Under the pieces are notes generated by a model, which worked only from the letters and a program-made list of their open reading frames with translations, was not told the origin of the DNA and ran no database searches. From NCBI GenBank assembly GCA_963971425.1, contig OZ020526.1, forward strand, positions 6,413,976 to 6,477,975: a DNA stretch of 64,000 nucleotides, given 5' to 3'. The position numbers were made by a program, and so were the translations under genes. Source of the DNA: Bryoerythrophyllum caledonicum. Taxonomy: Eukaryota > Streptophyta > Bryopsida > Pottiales > Pottiaceae. Shown in pieces: positions 24,480 to 34,716 of the stretch. How positions within the stretch are numbered: position 1 is the first letter of the stretch; each line of letters begins with the position of its first letter.

Positions 24480-25080
24480 ACACACTCACAAAATTTCATA
24501 CTCTTTGACCACACGGATTGAAAGATTATAGTGTTTGAAGTCAAGAAAATGGTTCATTTTCTTCCTTGTGTTGAGTGGATCAGCAAACATTGACTTCGCT
24601 TGGTATTAAATTTCCTCACTACACAAGGAGACTAAATCTTTTACCATTGTGTTGAGCATGATGTAAGTTCCCTATTCAACAATTTTTAGAGGTAGAGAAG
24701 GGGTGTAGCATATTCAAAACAAGTGTGCAAGGAGTGAAGGTTCAAAAATTGTCAATTCACAATTTACTTTTTTGAGAATTTCATATGTTTTAGAATGATA
24801 ATCTAAACGGTCAATAAGAAGTTTTACACCACACATTGTTGTAGAAAAAATAAAAAGTGAAAAATATGAAGATCTCTAGGTTTTATGTAAAAACGATGAA
24901 GTTTTTTTTTCCCCGCTTGCCCAAAATGTGTAAAAATGAGTTAAGATGTTTTTTTACAGAAAATACAAGAATTTTTTTCTCACATCTTCAAAGAACGTAA
25001 TATTCTCTACATGTATGGAAAATCTCAATGTCAATAGAGACTTCTAGCAAAATTTTGGAGCTGCCCGGAGTCCCCATTTC
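24480..25080 (+). repeat. Dispersed AT-rich repeat, copy A
   Basis: This stretch is clearly similar to 34010-34465 in the same order: CACATATTCAAAA-like, GTCAATRAGAAG.TTTACACCACA, AAAAATATGAAGATCTC, GAAGAAGTTTTTTT, TTTTTTACA, CAATAGAGACTTSTAG, and GAGCTGCCCG at the end. A weaker third copy lies at about 2650-2960. No coding capacity or defined ends are visible. Confidence 0.6.
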
Positions 25081-27331
25081 TAACTTTGAGTGGTACCAAC
25101 TTTCAAACCATGAATCCAATAAAAAAAAATAAAAAAATATCTCCATGAAGCTCTTATCACGGACAATCTAGCATAAGAGTTTCAAAAATAAATTTTTTTT
25201 TTCGAAGTTTAGGAACCTGTCCAAAATCCAAAACGTACGCCCCACATACACTTGGGCTCTTAGGGGTTAAGGAATAACATAAGTCCTTGCTTCGTTTGAG
25301 GACAGGAAGTACACATGGGTTCTCTCTGGGTTCGGGTGTCCAAATGCTGGTTGTTTTGCTTACTTTGTCTTGGTCTAGTCCTTGTGCATCCCGCTTGGCC
25401 ATAATTGGTCGAGTGGTTGCATTTTTTCTTCATGTGCAACCAATAAATATCCATTTGTTTCATATATCATATACATGTTATATGCACAGTAAGGTTCGGC
25501 ACTGACGACCGAGTTTTTTTTTTTTTTTTTTTTTTTTTCTCCCTCAAAATAAAATTTGATTACAAAATGAGAACCACAACAGAAAAACCAGGACCACAAG
25601 CCAAGGCCGGACGTGCAATAGACTAAAAGAAAACGCACTTGTGGAATTCTCTAACCCAATGACATGGTCGTCAACTCGACACATACCGCCTCATAACGAT
25701 GGGCCGATCGGCGTCAAGATGGTCGTGTCATGTCACAATCTTAAGATGGTGCAGCATTTGGAGCATGGCTTTCACTTGTTCCATCCGAAGAAGTAGTACT
25801 ATAATTACTTTGGAGAGGAGATAAAACTCCCTGGAAAGACTAATAATATTGGTGTGTGCAATATGCGAAATCCAGGATTACCTGGGGAATCTGGAGTGTT
25901 CACTGCTGACCTCTCCAGCGGTGGTCCCACTGTTGTGCTATAATGTCAAGCGAGTCAATAGTGCTGTGGACTCTCCAATGCACGGGTTGACTATCATGTA
26001 CAGGACCCGCTAATTATAAACCAGGCGCTCGCTGGCACCGTATAGACCCGATCCCCTATTCTTAGCAACGCGACGTCCAGTCGCCCACGTCCACAACCAA
26101 AAAACTGCAAATGCACCTAAGAAACAACAATCAAACCCTGCTCTTTGCCGCTAATTTGCCATGAGTATTCGTCGGTAAGCCCAATACGAACTGTGCGTCA
26201 CTAACTTCAGCCAGCAGCTTCACCGTTTCAGGAAGCAGTGGAAAGCGCCCCCGGAAGTTGCAACCGCAGAAAAGTGTTACATTTCCATTCTTTTTTTTTT
26301 TGCCTTTTTCTCTTTCAGCCAACCTAGTTCCTGGATTTGAGATGTATGATTGCACTGTACTGTACAGCCGCTGATAAGCTGAGTGGGGCAGTTTCGCCTC
26401 AACTGTTGATGCACGATGGCACTACATCACATAGAGTAGGATTTGAAGAAACATGATCGATCAGGCTCTTACGTGATGAATTTCCAGCCTGCATTAGATT
26501 TTCCCTGAAAGTCGCCAAAATACACAAGATCGTCACCCCGTATCTTGTTGTCTTATGTTAGAAACCGGGACCACATCCACATGGTGATTTGCTTTGGGTG
26601 TGGGGAACTACTAGTCAACTCTTAGAGACCTTAGGGTACTTTGGGGGAGCTTTAGCGAGCATGGGGTAGGGCCAAAGAGCATTAATGACCAAGCATTTGA
26701 TTGGTGCAGAAAAAATCTTTCATGCTCTCTTTCTTTCCGTAGTTACATCACACCCTCTCTGGCACCATTTCCATGCTGACTTGCTCTTTCGTACACACTT
26801 TCAGGGAAACTCTATTATGAGTTAATATTCTGTGATGTAACACGGGGGGATACTGTATGCCTGCATCCTGGCGTGCCTGAATAGTTTATATTATGTCGAC
26901 AGCAGGGCCTTCTCTCGAAAAAGAAATCCACGAGGATTGCAGGGCCTTTTCTTTGCCCAGCTTCCGTTGACTCGTTTCCTCTCACCTTGCGAGACTCTGG
27001 TCTCTAGCTGACTTCGGGTTGTTTCTAGCGGAGTCGTCGACGTCTCTCATGGTATCTTCAACCGGGAGTCAAGTGCCGATTCTTGACATCATCGTCTAGC
27101 GTTCGTGTGCAACCTCGTTTCTGTGACGGCTCTAGAGCAAAGCTCGTGGTAGTAGTAGTAGTAGTACTACAGACCAATTCTTCGTTGCTGTAGTACGCCT
27201 CTAGAATTGACTTGTCAGATCTCGGTTGTGGATGTTGTGGTGCAACAGGGCTCGCGCCGGCGACCCGGTTCAGCGGTGCCTGCAAGTCGTGGATTCATGC
27301 ACAGGCTGCTCGGTCGATTCAGTTTGGCGTG

Positions 27332-30087
27332 ATGGATCCTCCTAGTGATCCTCCTAATGAGCAGCCTGAATCTTCTTCACGGGCGCCTGATGCTGGTGAG
27401 GGTGGGTCACGTCGAGAGGAGGACTCATGGTGCGCAATCAGCGAGTCGCCTTCGTTGGCGAATGTTCCCTCTCCGGATATGGATGCGAATCTATGGCAGG
27501 GTGGAGCTGCTGCTGCTGCTGCTGCTGGCGCCGAGGAGCTCGTCGAGGCGGCTGCCGTGGGCACTGGTCCAGGTGCGGTGGTACCGTGGTGCTCCGACGG
27601 CGAGCACGGCCACGGTCCGTCGAGTAGTAGCGTCGGAGTGCCCAGGTTTCAGGCGGGCTCACCCAACTCAATGTGCAGCATACGAGACGTAGATTTTGGG
27701 GCCCCCGGCTACCGATTCGGGATGCTCCCGACCCAGGCGCTTGGGCGGCAAGGGTCACTGGAGCTGCTGGCGGAGTCGTGGGCGCAGATCGCGCAAGACG
27801 AGCTCGTCGAGCGATTCTCGCAGGAAGAGCTCCAGCATTTCCAGGAAGATCTCGAGCAGTACCTGATCTTGGACTCCGACCCGGCCGCGGCCGCGCTCCA
27901 CGCCCAGCAGCAGCCCTTGCACCCGCCCGGCGCGCTCGGCACCCCGGAGACGCTAACTAACGACGAGTCCGCCGAGATCTCCTCGTCCTTCAGCATTGGC
28001 GACACGCCGGATGAGCCTGGCGCTGTTGTCACGTCCAGCGGCGAATCTCAGGGCGCTTCCGCCGCGCCGTCGCCTGGGATTCTCAAGCGGAAGGGTCCGG
28101 TTCTCGATCCTGGTGGCGCGGCCAGCGCCTCGCCACAGACGCCGACGACGTCGCAGCAACAGTCCATGTAAGCTCACTGATTGAGCCCTGATTGCACGGG
28201 CTCCCGGTTCAATGGAATTTAGGTTCAACGCCGGTATTCTAATCCGGGAAATTTTAATTTAATCATTTAAATTTCTTATCCCTAGTTGTTGACCTGTAGG
28301 ATGCATAATTGACATGATAACCTGGCACATGGGGGTTTTCGGAAGATGTTCTTAATCCCCAGATGTCAGAGACCAGATGGGACTCTTAAGAGTTTGGGTG
28401 TGATTTTGATTAGGCGTTAATTCAATCGTGTATGTTAGTTTTTACATAGTAGGGTTGCACAGCAGTCAAAGTACTGTCAAAACTGATAATCTCTTTGATG
28501 GTCTTAACCCTTTCACAGGTGCCGCTATTTAAGTAACCTGCAAATAGTTCATTGATTTGTTGAATTTAAGTCATCTTGTATTTGGGATTCAATTTGTCGT
28601 CCAATTAGTAACCTTTAAATGAGAGTCCTATTCTTTTAGGATATCTCCTTCAGGGGTCACATAGTTCAACGCAAACAGGGTCCACTGTGGATAATATCAA
28701 ATAAGTGTGGGGGTTGAGAAGTTGTTGAGAGGACGTTATATTGGGCGGTGGAAGGACGTAGACTTGTGGGTTAATTTGCTTTATGAATCCGGGGACATTT
28801 ACGATACAGATGATTAAGTGGTTGGGACAATTCGGGATAGATTTTAATCCTGTTGAGTAATACTGGGAGGATTTTGGTGCAGGGACACTTTACAGAAAAA
28901 GTTGAAAGTGCCAGCGGCAGAGAGGCCAAGCCTTCCGCGCACAACTCCGCCACGATATGCTATTCAAACCAGGACGGAAGTTGACGTTATAGACGACGGG
29001 TACAGATGGCGCAAGTACGGTCAAAAGCCTGTGAAAAATAGTGCGCATCCCAGGTTTTCATCTCATCTCGATGCTTTAGTTCTACGGTTTTTCATATGAT
29101 CAGAAAAGGTTTTAGCAAAAAATTCTAAACCTAAATATGGTGGAGCCATTCATTGGTGGAAATGGTGGCTGCAGAAATTACTACAGGTGCACAACTGCGA
29201 ATTGCCCAGTTCGCAAACGGGTGGAGCGCTCCACCGAGAATCCTAGTCATGTGCTTACAACATATGATGGCTTACACAACCACCCGGAGACGGCAAGCAC
29301 GGGTGGCGCTCATGCCAGGGAATTGAATCAGGCTCTCGGAAACACGGTTGCTAGCAGCAATGCGGATCAGGATGTGCCTGTGCCAGCTCGCGTGAGTTCT
29401 CAGCCGCCAGCTGCGCCACTTGGACCCATGCCGCCTCGATTACCTCCCAGCAACTACATCGAGCCCAACATTATCAGCCATCTGCTTGCAGTTGGTAACC
29501 AAGTGGCTCCGGACCAGTCGCGGCGGTGGAGCCATCCTCCGCAACCGCCAGCGGGCACATCGTTTCAAAGAATCATAGATCTCCTTAGGGCACACCAACT
29601 GTTCCGGATGCAATATGGAACCCAGTACCCACTTCTTTCCAATATGCTTAACCTGATGCGCAACTTCCCCCCGCGCGGGCGCCCTCCCATGATGGACCCC
29701 CGATTGGACCCTGGAAGCTTGGCAGGTTTGTTCCCAGCTCAGAGTTATAATTCCATGCGGTTAGGTGGACAAGTGCATCAGGATCCTAGTCCAGGTTCCG
29801 CAACAGACCCTCAGGCGCAACAGCAACAAGGTAACCAGCGTGCATCCCCAAGCACCACCTCAGGGACAACAAGCTCCAGCGCAGGTGGTCCGAGTGCAGG
29901 CCCGAGCAATCTAGACTATATATCAATGGCACAGCGGCTTTTGTGGCTGCAAGCGCTGATGGGAGAGGGATTTGGTATTGAGACCGGGCATAATTCTAGT
30001 CAACAACCTCCTGCATCTGATGATTCAGGAGCTGCAGAAAAAGAAGGCCCGGGGGATCATCCCGATATCGGAGACCCTCCTGCTTGA
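27332..30087 (+). CDS. WRKY transcription factor, group IIc
   Basis: Plant transcription factor that binds W-box DNA. Three exons (27332-28167, 28883-29053, 29175-30087) join in frame to 639 residues. Exon 1 encodes a long acidic, low-complexity N-terminal region with a polyalanine tract. The single WRKY domain spans exons 2 and 3: [21 protein letters not shown], then [14 protein letters not shown] and LHNH. Zinc spacing is C-X4-C-X23-H-X-H, as in group IIc. The intron falls directly after the HPR codons, the conserved PR-type position in this group. The C-terminal 240 residues are P/Q/S-rich. The frame is also open upstream of the chosen ATG to 27212, starting with another ATG, so a 40-residue longer product cannot be excluded. 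A GTAGTAGTAGTA microsatellite lies upstream at about 27147. Confidence 0.93.
28168..28882 (+). other. Large intron 1 of the WRKY gene
   Basis: A 715-bp intron with GT donor (GTAAGC) and AG acceptor. No nested gene is seen. Confidence 0.8.
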
Positions 30088-30790
30088 CACCAGGCTCCCT
30101 GCTGCAATCAGTTCAAGCGATGTACATATGTCGTCGGTTACAGAATTACAATTGAATTGTAGTCAGCGGAAAGCATTGTTGACGGTACGTAAAGCAACCA
30201 TTTTTCCAGTACTGTTACATCTCATGTGACTAACTTTGGGTAGTTTTCCCTTCTCACCCAGTGCCTGCCAAATAGAATCTGTTGTTTCCGAGCTCTGTGC
30301 TTGCTGGGAACTCAGATTTCACAAGTTGTTAACAACTAATTTCATAAATTTGAACGCGCTTCATTCTACCCAATGGGGATGTCGGTTTTGTATGGCCAAA
30401 ATAGGATGATGATCATCAGACTTGGAGAGACCTTTTGACTTAAGTGGTCCATTGGCACGGAAAACAAGCAATGTAGACCCAAATTGAGGAAGTTGCAAGG
30501 ACTTGAATCTGGGAACCAACTGGTGTTGATGGTGAATTGTTAAGTTGGCGTGGTTGTAACTTGGCCGTTTCGAAGACTGTGCATTTACTCTCGAGCATGT
30601 GAATCTGTTTCTGCTGCTATCGTATCTGTAGCTGTTTTCCAGCAATCGAGGACAGGACAAAGTGGGCTGTAAACTACTTCAACTCTGGCACAAACTAGAT
30701 GAAGTTTCCAACTCCTATACCTGTTCGTGAGCGGAGGGAGTGGGATGAGCATGGACGGGTATTAGAAGGGGGAGGTGAGGATGGCAAAGC
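30088..30790. other. Intergenic between WRKY and U2
   Basis: Probably includes the WRKY 3' UTR. Nothing else is recognised. Confidence 0.5.
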
Positions 30791-30975
30791 ATACCTTCTC
30801 GGCCTTTTGGCTAAGATCAAGTGTAGTACCTGTTCTTTTCAGTTTAATATCTGATACGAGGCTCATCGAGCCTTATGATGTTAATCTAATTTTTCCACGG
30901 ATGCGGATCCATCACGCAGCTTGCTGCTCGCGTCGTGATGGCATAGCACTACCTCCTTGGCCGGCGCAGCCTCAT
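30791..30975 (+). ncRNA. U2 spliceosomal snRNA (3' end approximate)
   Basis: The sequence starts ATACCTTCTCGGCCTTTTGG, as U2 does. It continues with GCTAAGATCAAGTGTAGTA, in which GTAGTA (30823-30828) is the branch-point recognition sequence. TTTAATATCTGATA and the stem-loop GAGGCTCATCGAGCCT follow. An AATTTTTCC Sm-like site is at 30888-30896, and a 3' stem-loop has CCATCACG (30909-30916) pairing with CGTGATGG (30934-30941). It differs slightly from the canonical sequence (ACCTGTTCTTTTCAG). No clear plant USE (RTCCCACATCG) is seen upstream, and only GTATTAG is at the expected TATA position, so either a diverged promoter or a pseudogene copy is possible. Confidence 0.85.
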
Positions 30976-31359
30976 CTCCACTTCTACCGCAGGTACCCAA
31001 TTCTAACCTCAAACAGCAAACACCTCATCCTCGCAGGATTCTTCTTTGTGGAGCTGCCTTGTGCGTAACATATACGAATCTGATGACGAACCAGATGCTT
31101 CTGTTTCAACCGGATTCTGGCCTCCTAAGATAATGTGAAACTCTGTGTCGACACTAGGAATGCTGTGGCGTCGATGTCGCGAGTTCATCAACCGACATGG
31201 TATAGTTACGCGTTCGTGAGCAAGAATTAGCGTAATTGCTATTATTGTAATTTATACAACATTGCAACTTTCACCAGTTGCCCTGTGCAAGGTGAGCCTC
31301 CTCATGATCCGTTTTGCGACTAGACTCCGATTCGCTTTCAACCGCGTCGTGGGGTCCTC

Positions 31360-32673
31360 CTACCACAACGAGTTCGGCAGAATGAGGTTCGTGTTCCCAA
31401 TCAGATTCGCTAACCAACAAGTCGGGAAATGGACGTGATATGAGTCTTGTGCATAATTGGAGGAGAATGAGTCTCGTGTAGGACTCTGGGGCGCCCACGC
31501 TGTACATCTCGGCACATGGTTCCACACTTGCGTCTCCAAATCCAGCACACACGCATTCTTGCTCCTTCTTGACATCAGCATCACAGAGTTTCTGAAGGCA
31601 ACTCCTGTCACTTCCAAAGTGGGCTTCAAGCATGCCTCGTTCTCAAGCATCAGCACGGTCTCATCTTTTGAGAGCGAGAATGTTGTCGTGACCGTCATCT
31701 CCGGCACCAAAATCTCGTGAAGCTCCAACTTGAAAATAGATTCTCCAGAGTCCATCCACCCGAGATAGTATAAGCGATCCGTTGTTGCAAAGAATTGGAC
31801 CTCAGGGGGACAATCATCCATGTTGATGTTGATTTGCTCCCATGTGTCCGTGGCCAAGTTATAGCGCGAGAGTGAGCGAGGGATCTCCACAAGATGTCCG
31901 CTTAAATAGCCCCAACTGGCACCAAAGAGGACATAGAGGAAGCCATTCAAAACAACAACTCTTAAATTGGGTCCAACTCCACGCGTGGCAATACAGAACG
32001 GCTGAGATGTAACGCGCCACTCATTTGTGACCGAGTCATAGATCTTCATGAAAGGCTCGTTGCGCATCTCCTCCGTTGGGTTGAGTCTGGAGATGACATG
32101 TTGGTTGATGAAAAGCACTTTAAACGTGGAGGTGACATTGTCAAGGACGGAGATGAGAATCGGGAGGACCCTGCTATCGTAATTGGAGAGGGACGACGAG
32201 TGGCATTTGACACTTGGGAGCTCTTTTGAAGAGATGCCAACAGGGTTATAAATTTTGATGGCGAATGTTGTCCCTCCCGTCACGCAATCAGAGAGCTTGT
32301 CAGCTGGTGTCACATAGCGGCAGACAAGCCCATCGTTCATGAAAGCAACTCGGTTGCTATAGTCATGTTGGCGCGGGTGCAAGGGCGCGTGGTTGTCGGT
32401 GAAGGTCCTCCAATTGTAGGATTCGAGATCCAAGAAACTCCAGTCCTCACGAAAGTAGTTGTTGTCTAGGATCCAACAACGCGTGGCAATGAAGGGCGTG
32501 GAGGGGCTGTGGGCAGCTCTTTGCGTGTGGGCGATGGCAAAGCGCGCGCTGGTGATGAGGTCGTTCCACATCTTGGAAACGCAGCGGAGCTGACAAAGCT
32601 CACGCACTGGGAGCAAGAGGAGGATGTCTTCCACAAGATTGTCTGCGAGTTGGCCCCATAGTTTTGAATCCAT
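31360..32673 (-). CDS. F-box protein with kelch-like / beta-propeller C-terminal region
   Basis: Intronless 437-residue protein, probably an SCF ubiquitin-ligase substrate adaptor. An F-box occupies about residues 6-50: LADNLVEDILLLLPVRELC, then LRCVSKMWNDLI, matching the consensus with the LP, the RCV and the invariant W. The rest has spaced segments such as WSFLDLESYNWRTF, MKIYDSVTNEWRV, LSRYNLATDTWEQI and ACVLDLETQVWNHV, each with the D-x-x-x-x-x-W pattern of F-box-associated kelch-like blades. The ATG at 32673 directly precedes the F-box. The substrate is unknown. Confidence 0.88.
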   Translation of the reverse strand: MDSKLWGQLADNLVEDILLLLPVRELCQLRCVSKMWNDLITSARFAIAHTQRAAHSPSTPFIATRCWILDNNYFREDWSFLDLESYNWRTFTDNHAPLHPRQHDYSNRVAFMNDGLVCRYVTPADKLSDCVTGGTTFAIKIYNPVGISSKELPSVKCHSSSLSNYDSRVLPILISVLDNVTSTFKVLFINQHVISRLNPTEEMRNEPFMKIYDSVTNEWRVTSQPFCIATRGVGPNLRVVVLNGFLYVLFGASWGYLSGHLVEIPRSLSRYNLATDTWEQININMDDCPPEVQFFATTDRLYYLGWMDSGESIFKLELHEILVPEMTVTTTFSLSKDETVLMLENEACLKPTLEVTGVAFRNSVMLMSRRSKNACVLDLETQVWNHVPRCTAWAPQSPTRDSFSSNYAQDSYHVHFPTCWLANLIGNTNLILPNSLW

Positions 32674-33425
32674 TTCCGAAATGAAAAAATGATTGAACTG
32701 AAATATATATTAATACTAATTTTTTAATCATTACATCTCTTGAACATTTGTCTAATTGGATGAGTGCAAGTCCTTATAACCATAAGCAAAAAACAGAAAG
32801 TACAAAGAGTTCCTGAAGTTGAGATGACTGTTCTGAACGAACCAATAGTTGCGCCACCAAATTTAGACTGTCACTGCAGTTGGGCCACCTTTTCATAAAT
32901 CACATATACTTTTACAAAAACTGACTTTTCATGCTATCAAACTACACCTTTACTTTTTATGTTACAACTCCACATTTTACTTAAATAACGACGTCACGCG
33001 TGAAGATTTTGAGAGAGATTTTGATCGACGTGTGCTGACGTTATTCCCAAAGTGCTGCTTCGAAGCTGAATTTTCACTCGTATCATCAGGTGAGTTCAGT
33101 TGACAAGCTTCAACTGTCTGTGCCATAATCTCCGATATTGTATTCCCTTCGTCCTCGCCCTCCACTTCTTCCCTTCTTTGCCTTGTCTCCCCCATCACCT
33201 CCATCTTCACATTCTGCCAATTCATATATATATACATGTATAGCCATCACCTCTGCTGCCTCTCAGTTTGGTGTATGGCTACTGCTCGGAGTGGGTAATA
33301 TTTTGCAATCTTGAGCCTGTGTTGGTAACCAAGTCAATGCTTTGAAGCCAGTAAGCGAGCTTACAACGTATTGTGGGTGAGTTTCATTGAATAGAGTGAG
33401 GTTTTCATGGTTTCCGTTATTTGGT

Positions 33426-33640
33426 TTTGTTGATGTTAAAACCTATTCTCTCTGAATTTTTGTGGTTTGGTAGACCACGACGTGGTTTTTCTCGTGGAAC
33501 GAACTGAAAACGTTAGTTTCGTTGATACTGAAACCGATTTCCTTTATTTTTATTTTTTGTGATTTGGTAGATTGAGATGTGATTTTTCTCATGAGCGCTT
33601 GGTTTCACTAACTTGATTTCGTTGATGTTGGACCCCATTT
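33426..33640 (+). repeat. Diverged tandem repeat, period about 100 bp
   Basis: Units start TTTYGTTGATRYTRAAACC, pass TTTTTGTGRTTTGGTAGA and end GTGRTTTTTCTCRTG. Two copies and a partial third are visible. Confidence 0.55.
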
Positions 33641-34009
33641 TTCCAGAAACAGTTCCAAGTCCTCAACAACTGTTCCAAAAGCACAACCTGGTGTGGACTT
33701 GCTGAAAATTAGTGTTTCTTGTACCAATTCACACTTTTGGGAGATGTCACGAGTGGGTGTGTTTCATTGGTCACTACATACATCACTATCTTTTGCCCAC
33801 ATACTTTGGCGCACATCCTCACCACATTCGTTGGAAGCGCAGGGTTCCAAGGAACTTAAATTAGGTTGTGGATCAAATAGAGATGAAGTATGAGTCCACC
33901 AATTTGCAAATTACTCCAAAAATGACCACCTTTGGGCCTCTCGTACTTAAAGGGTTAAAATTGTGAAGGATTTGGAACTAGTCAAAATAAATCCATCTCA
34001 TGATTGTGT

Positions 34010-34465
34010 TTCTTTTGTTACATCATGTTGGGATCAAGGATGGCCTTCTTGATCGATATTTCTAGCAAATCACAATTTGTTGGAGTTTGGACCACATATT
34101 CAAAAAAATTGTGTAAAGAGTGGAGGCTTAAAAATTACTATTTCACAAAAAAATAAATTTATGAACTAAATATGTTTTAAAATGAGAACCCAAAGGGTCA
34201 ATGAGAAGGTTTACACCACATCTTGTATTTGGAAAAATATAAAGTAAAAAAACATTAAGATCTCCAGTTTATATGTGGAGAAAGAAGAAGTTTTTTTGGT
34301 ACCTTCACCAACAATGAGTGGAAATGTTTGGCTTGGGTTAAAATTCTTTTTTACACTACAGATAAGATAGGTTCTGGCAATGTAAAAAAATAAATTAAAA
34401 ATAGTACAGAAAGTAATAATGCCAATAGAAACTTGTAGAAAAACTATTGAAGCTGCCCGAATAGT
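34010..34465 (+). repeat. Dispersed AT-rich repeat, copy B
   Basis: Same ordered motifs as 24480-25080, in the same orientation, ending GAAGCTGCCCG immediately before the 22-bp tandem array. Confidence 0.6.
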
Positions 34466-34466
34466 A

Positions 34467-34565
34467 GTCGACAGATACGAAAACGCCAAATCGACGAACG
34501 AGAACGCTAGAGTCAACGAACGAAAACGCCAGAGTCGACGAACCAGAACGCCAAGTCGACGGAGA
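34467..34565 (+). repeat. 22-bp tandem repeat upstream of membrane-protein gene
   Basis: About four units of TCGACGAACGAGAACGCCAGAG with few changes. It ends about 150 bp before the ATG at 34717, so it may sit in the promoter or 5' UTR. Confidence 0.8.
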
Positions 34566-34716
34566 GTGAAGGATTAGGGTTCAAGCTTCGGAGACGACCA
34601 AGTTTGCAATCCTCGCGCCATGGTTTTCACGCTCTGCAACAGCATCCGGTGAATCTCAAGCTCTCCGTCGAATTCCCCTCAATCTCATCTTCTCGTCGAG
34701 CTCCTGGACCCTCAAC

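Larger units (their letters stand above)
20604..27331. other. Long gene-poor region
   Basis: No gene could be supported. Short open frames (for example 21015-21434 and 22141-22644) show no recognisable motif, splice context or family. The region contains CGTCGT microsatellite (about 22325-22345), short related AT-rich repeats (about 23110-23170 and 23815-23880 share GATTGTA..GAT.GAAAGAT), a longer dispersed repeat (24480-25080), a hairpin (24267-24293) and a 25-T run (25514-25538). Confidence 0.55.
32674..34716. other. Intergenic with several repeats
   Basis: Contains a roughly 100-bp-period duplication (33426-33640), dispersed repeat copy B (34010-34465) and a 22-bp tandem array (34467-34565). 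Open frames at 32977-33237 (minus) and 33693-33893 show no recognised features. Confidence 0.55.

Noticed and set aside
30775-31068. 97-codon frame over the U2 locus
   Set aside because: It overlaps a structured RNA and has no protein features.
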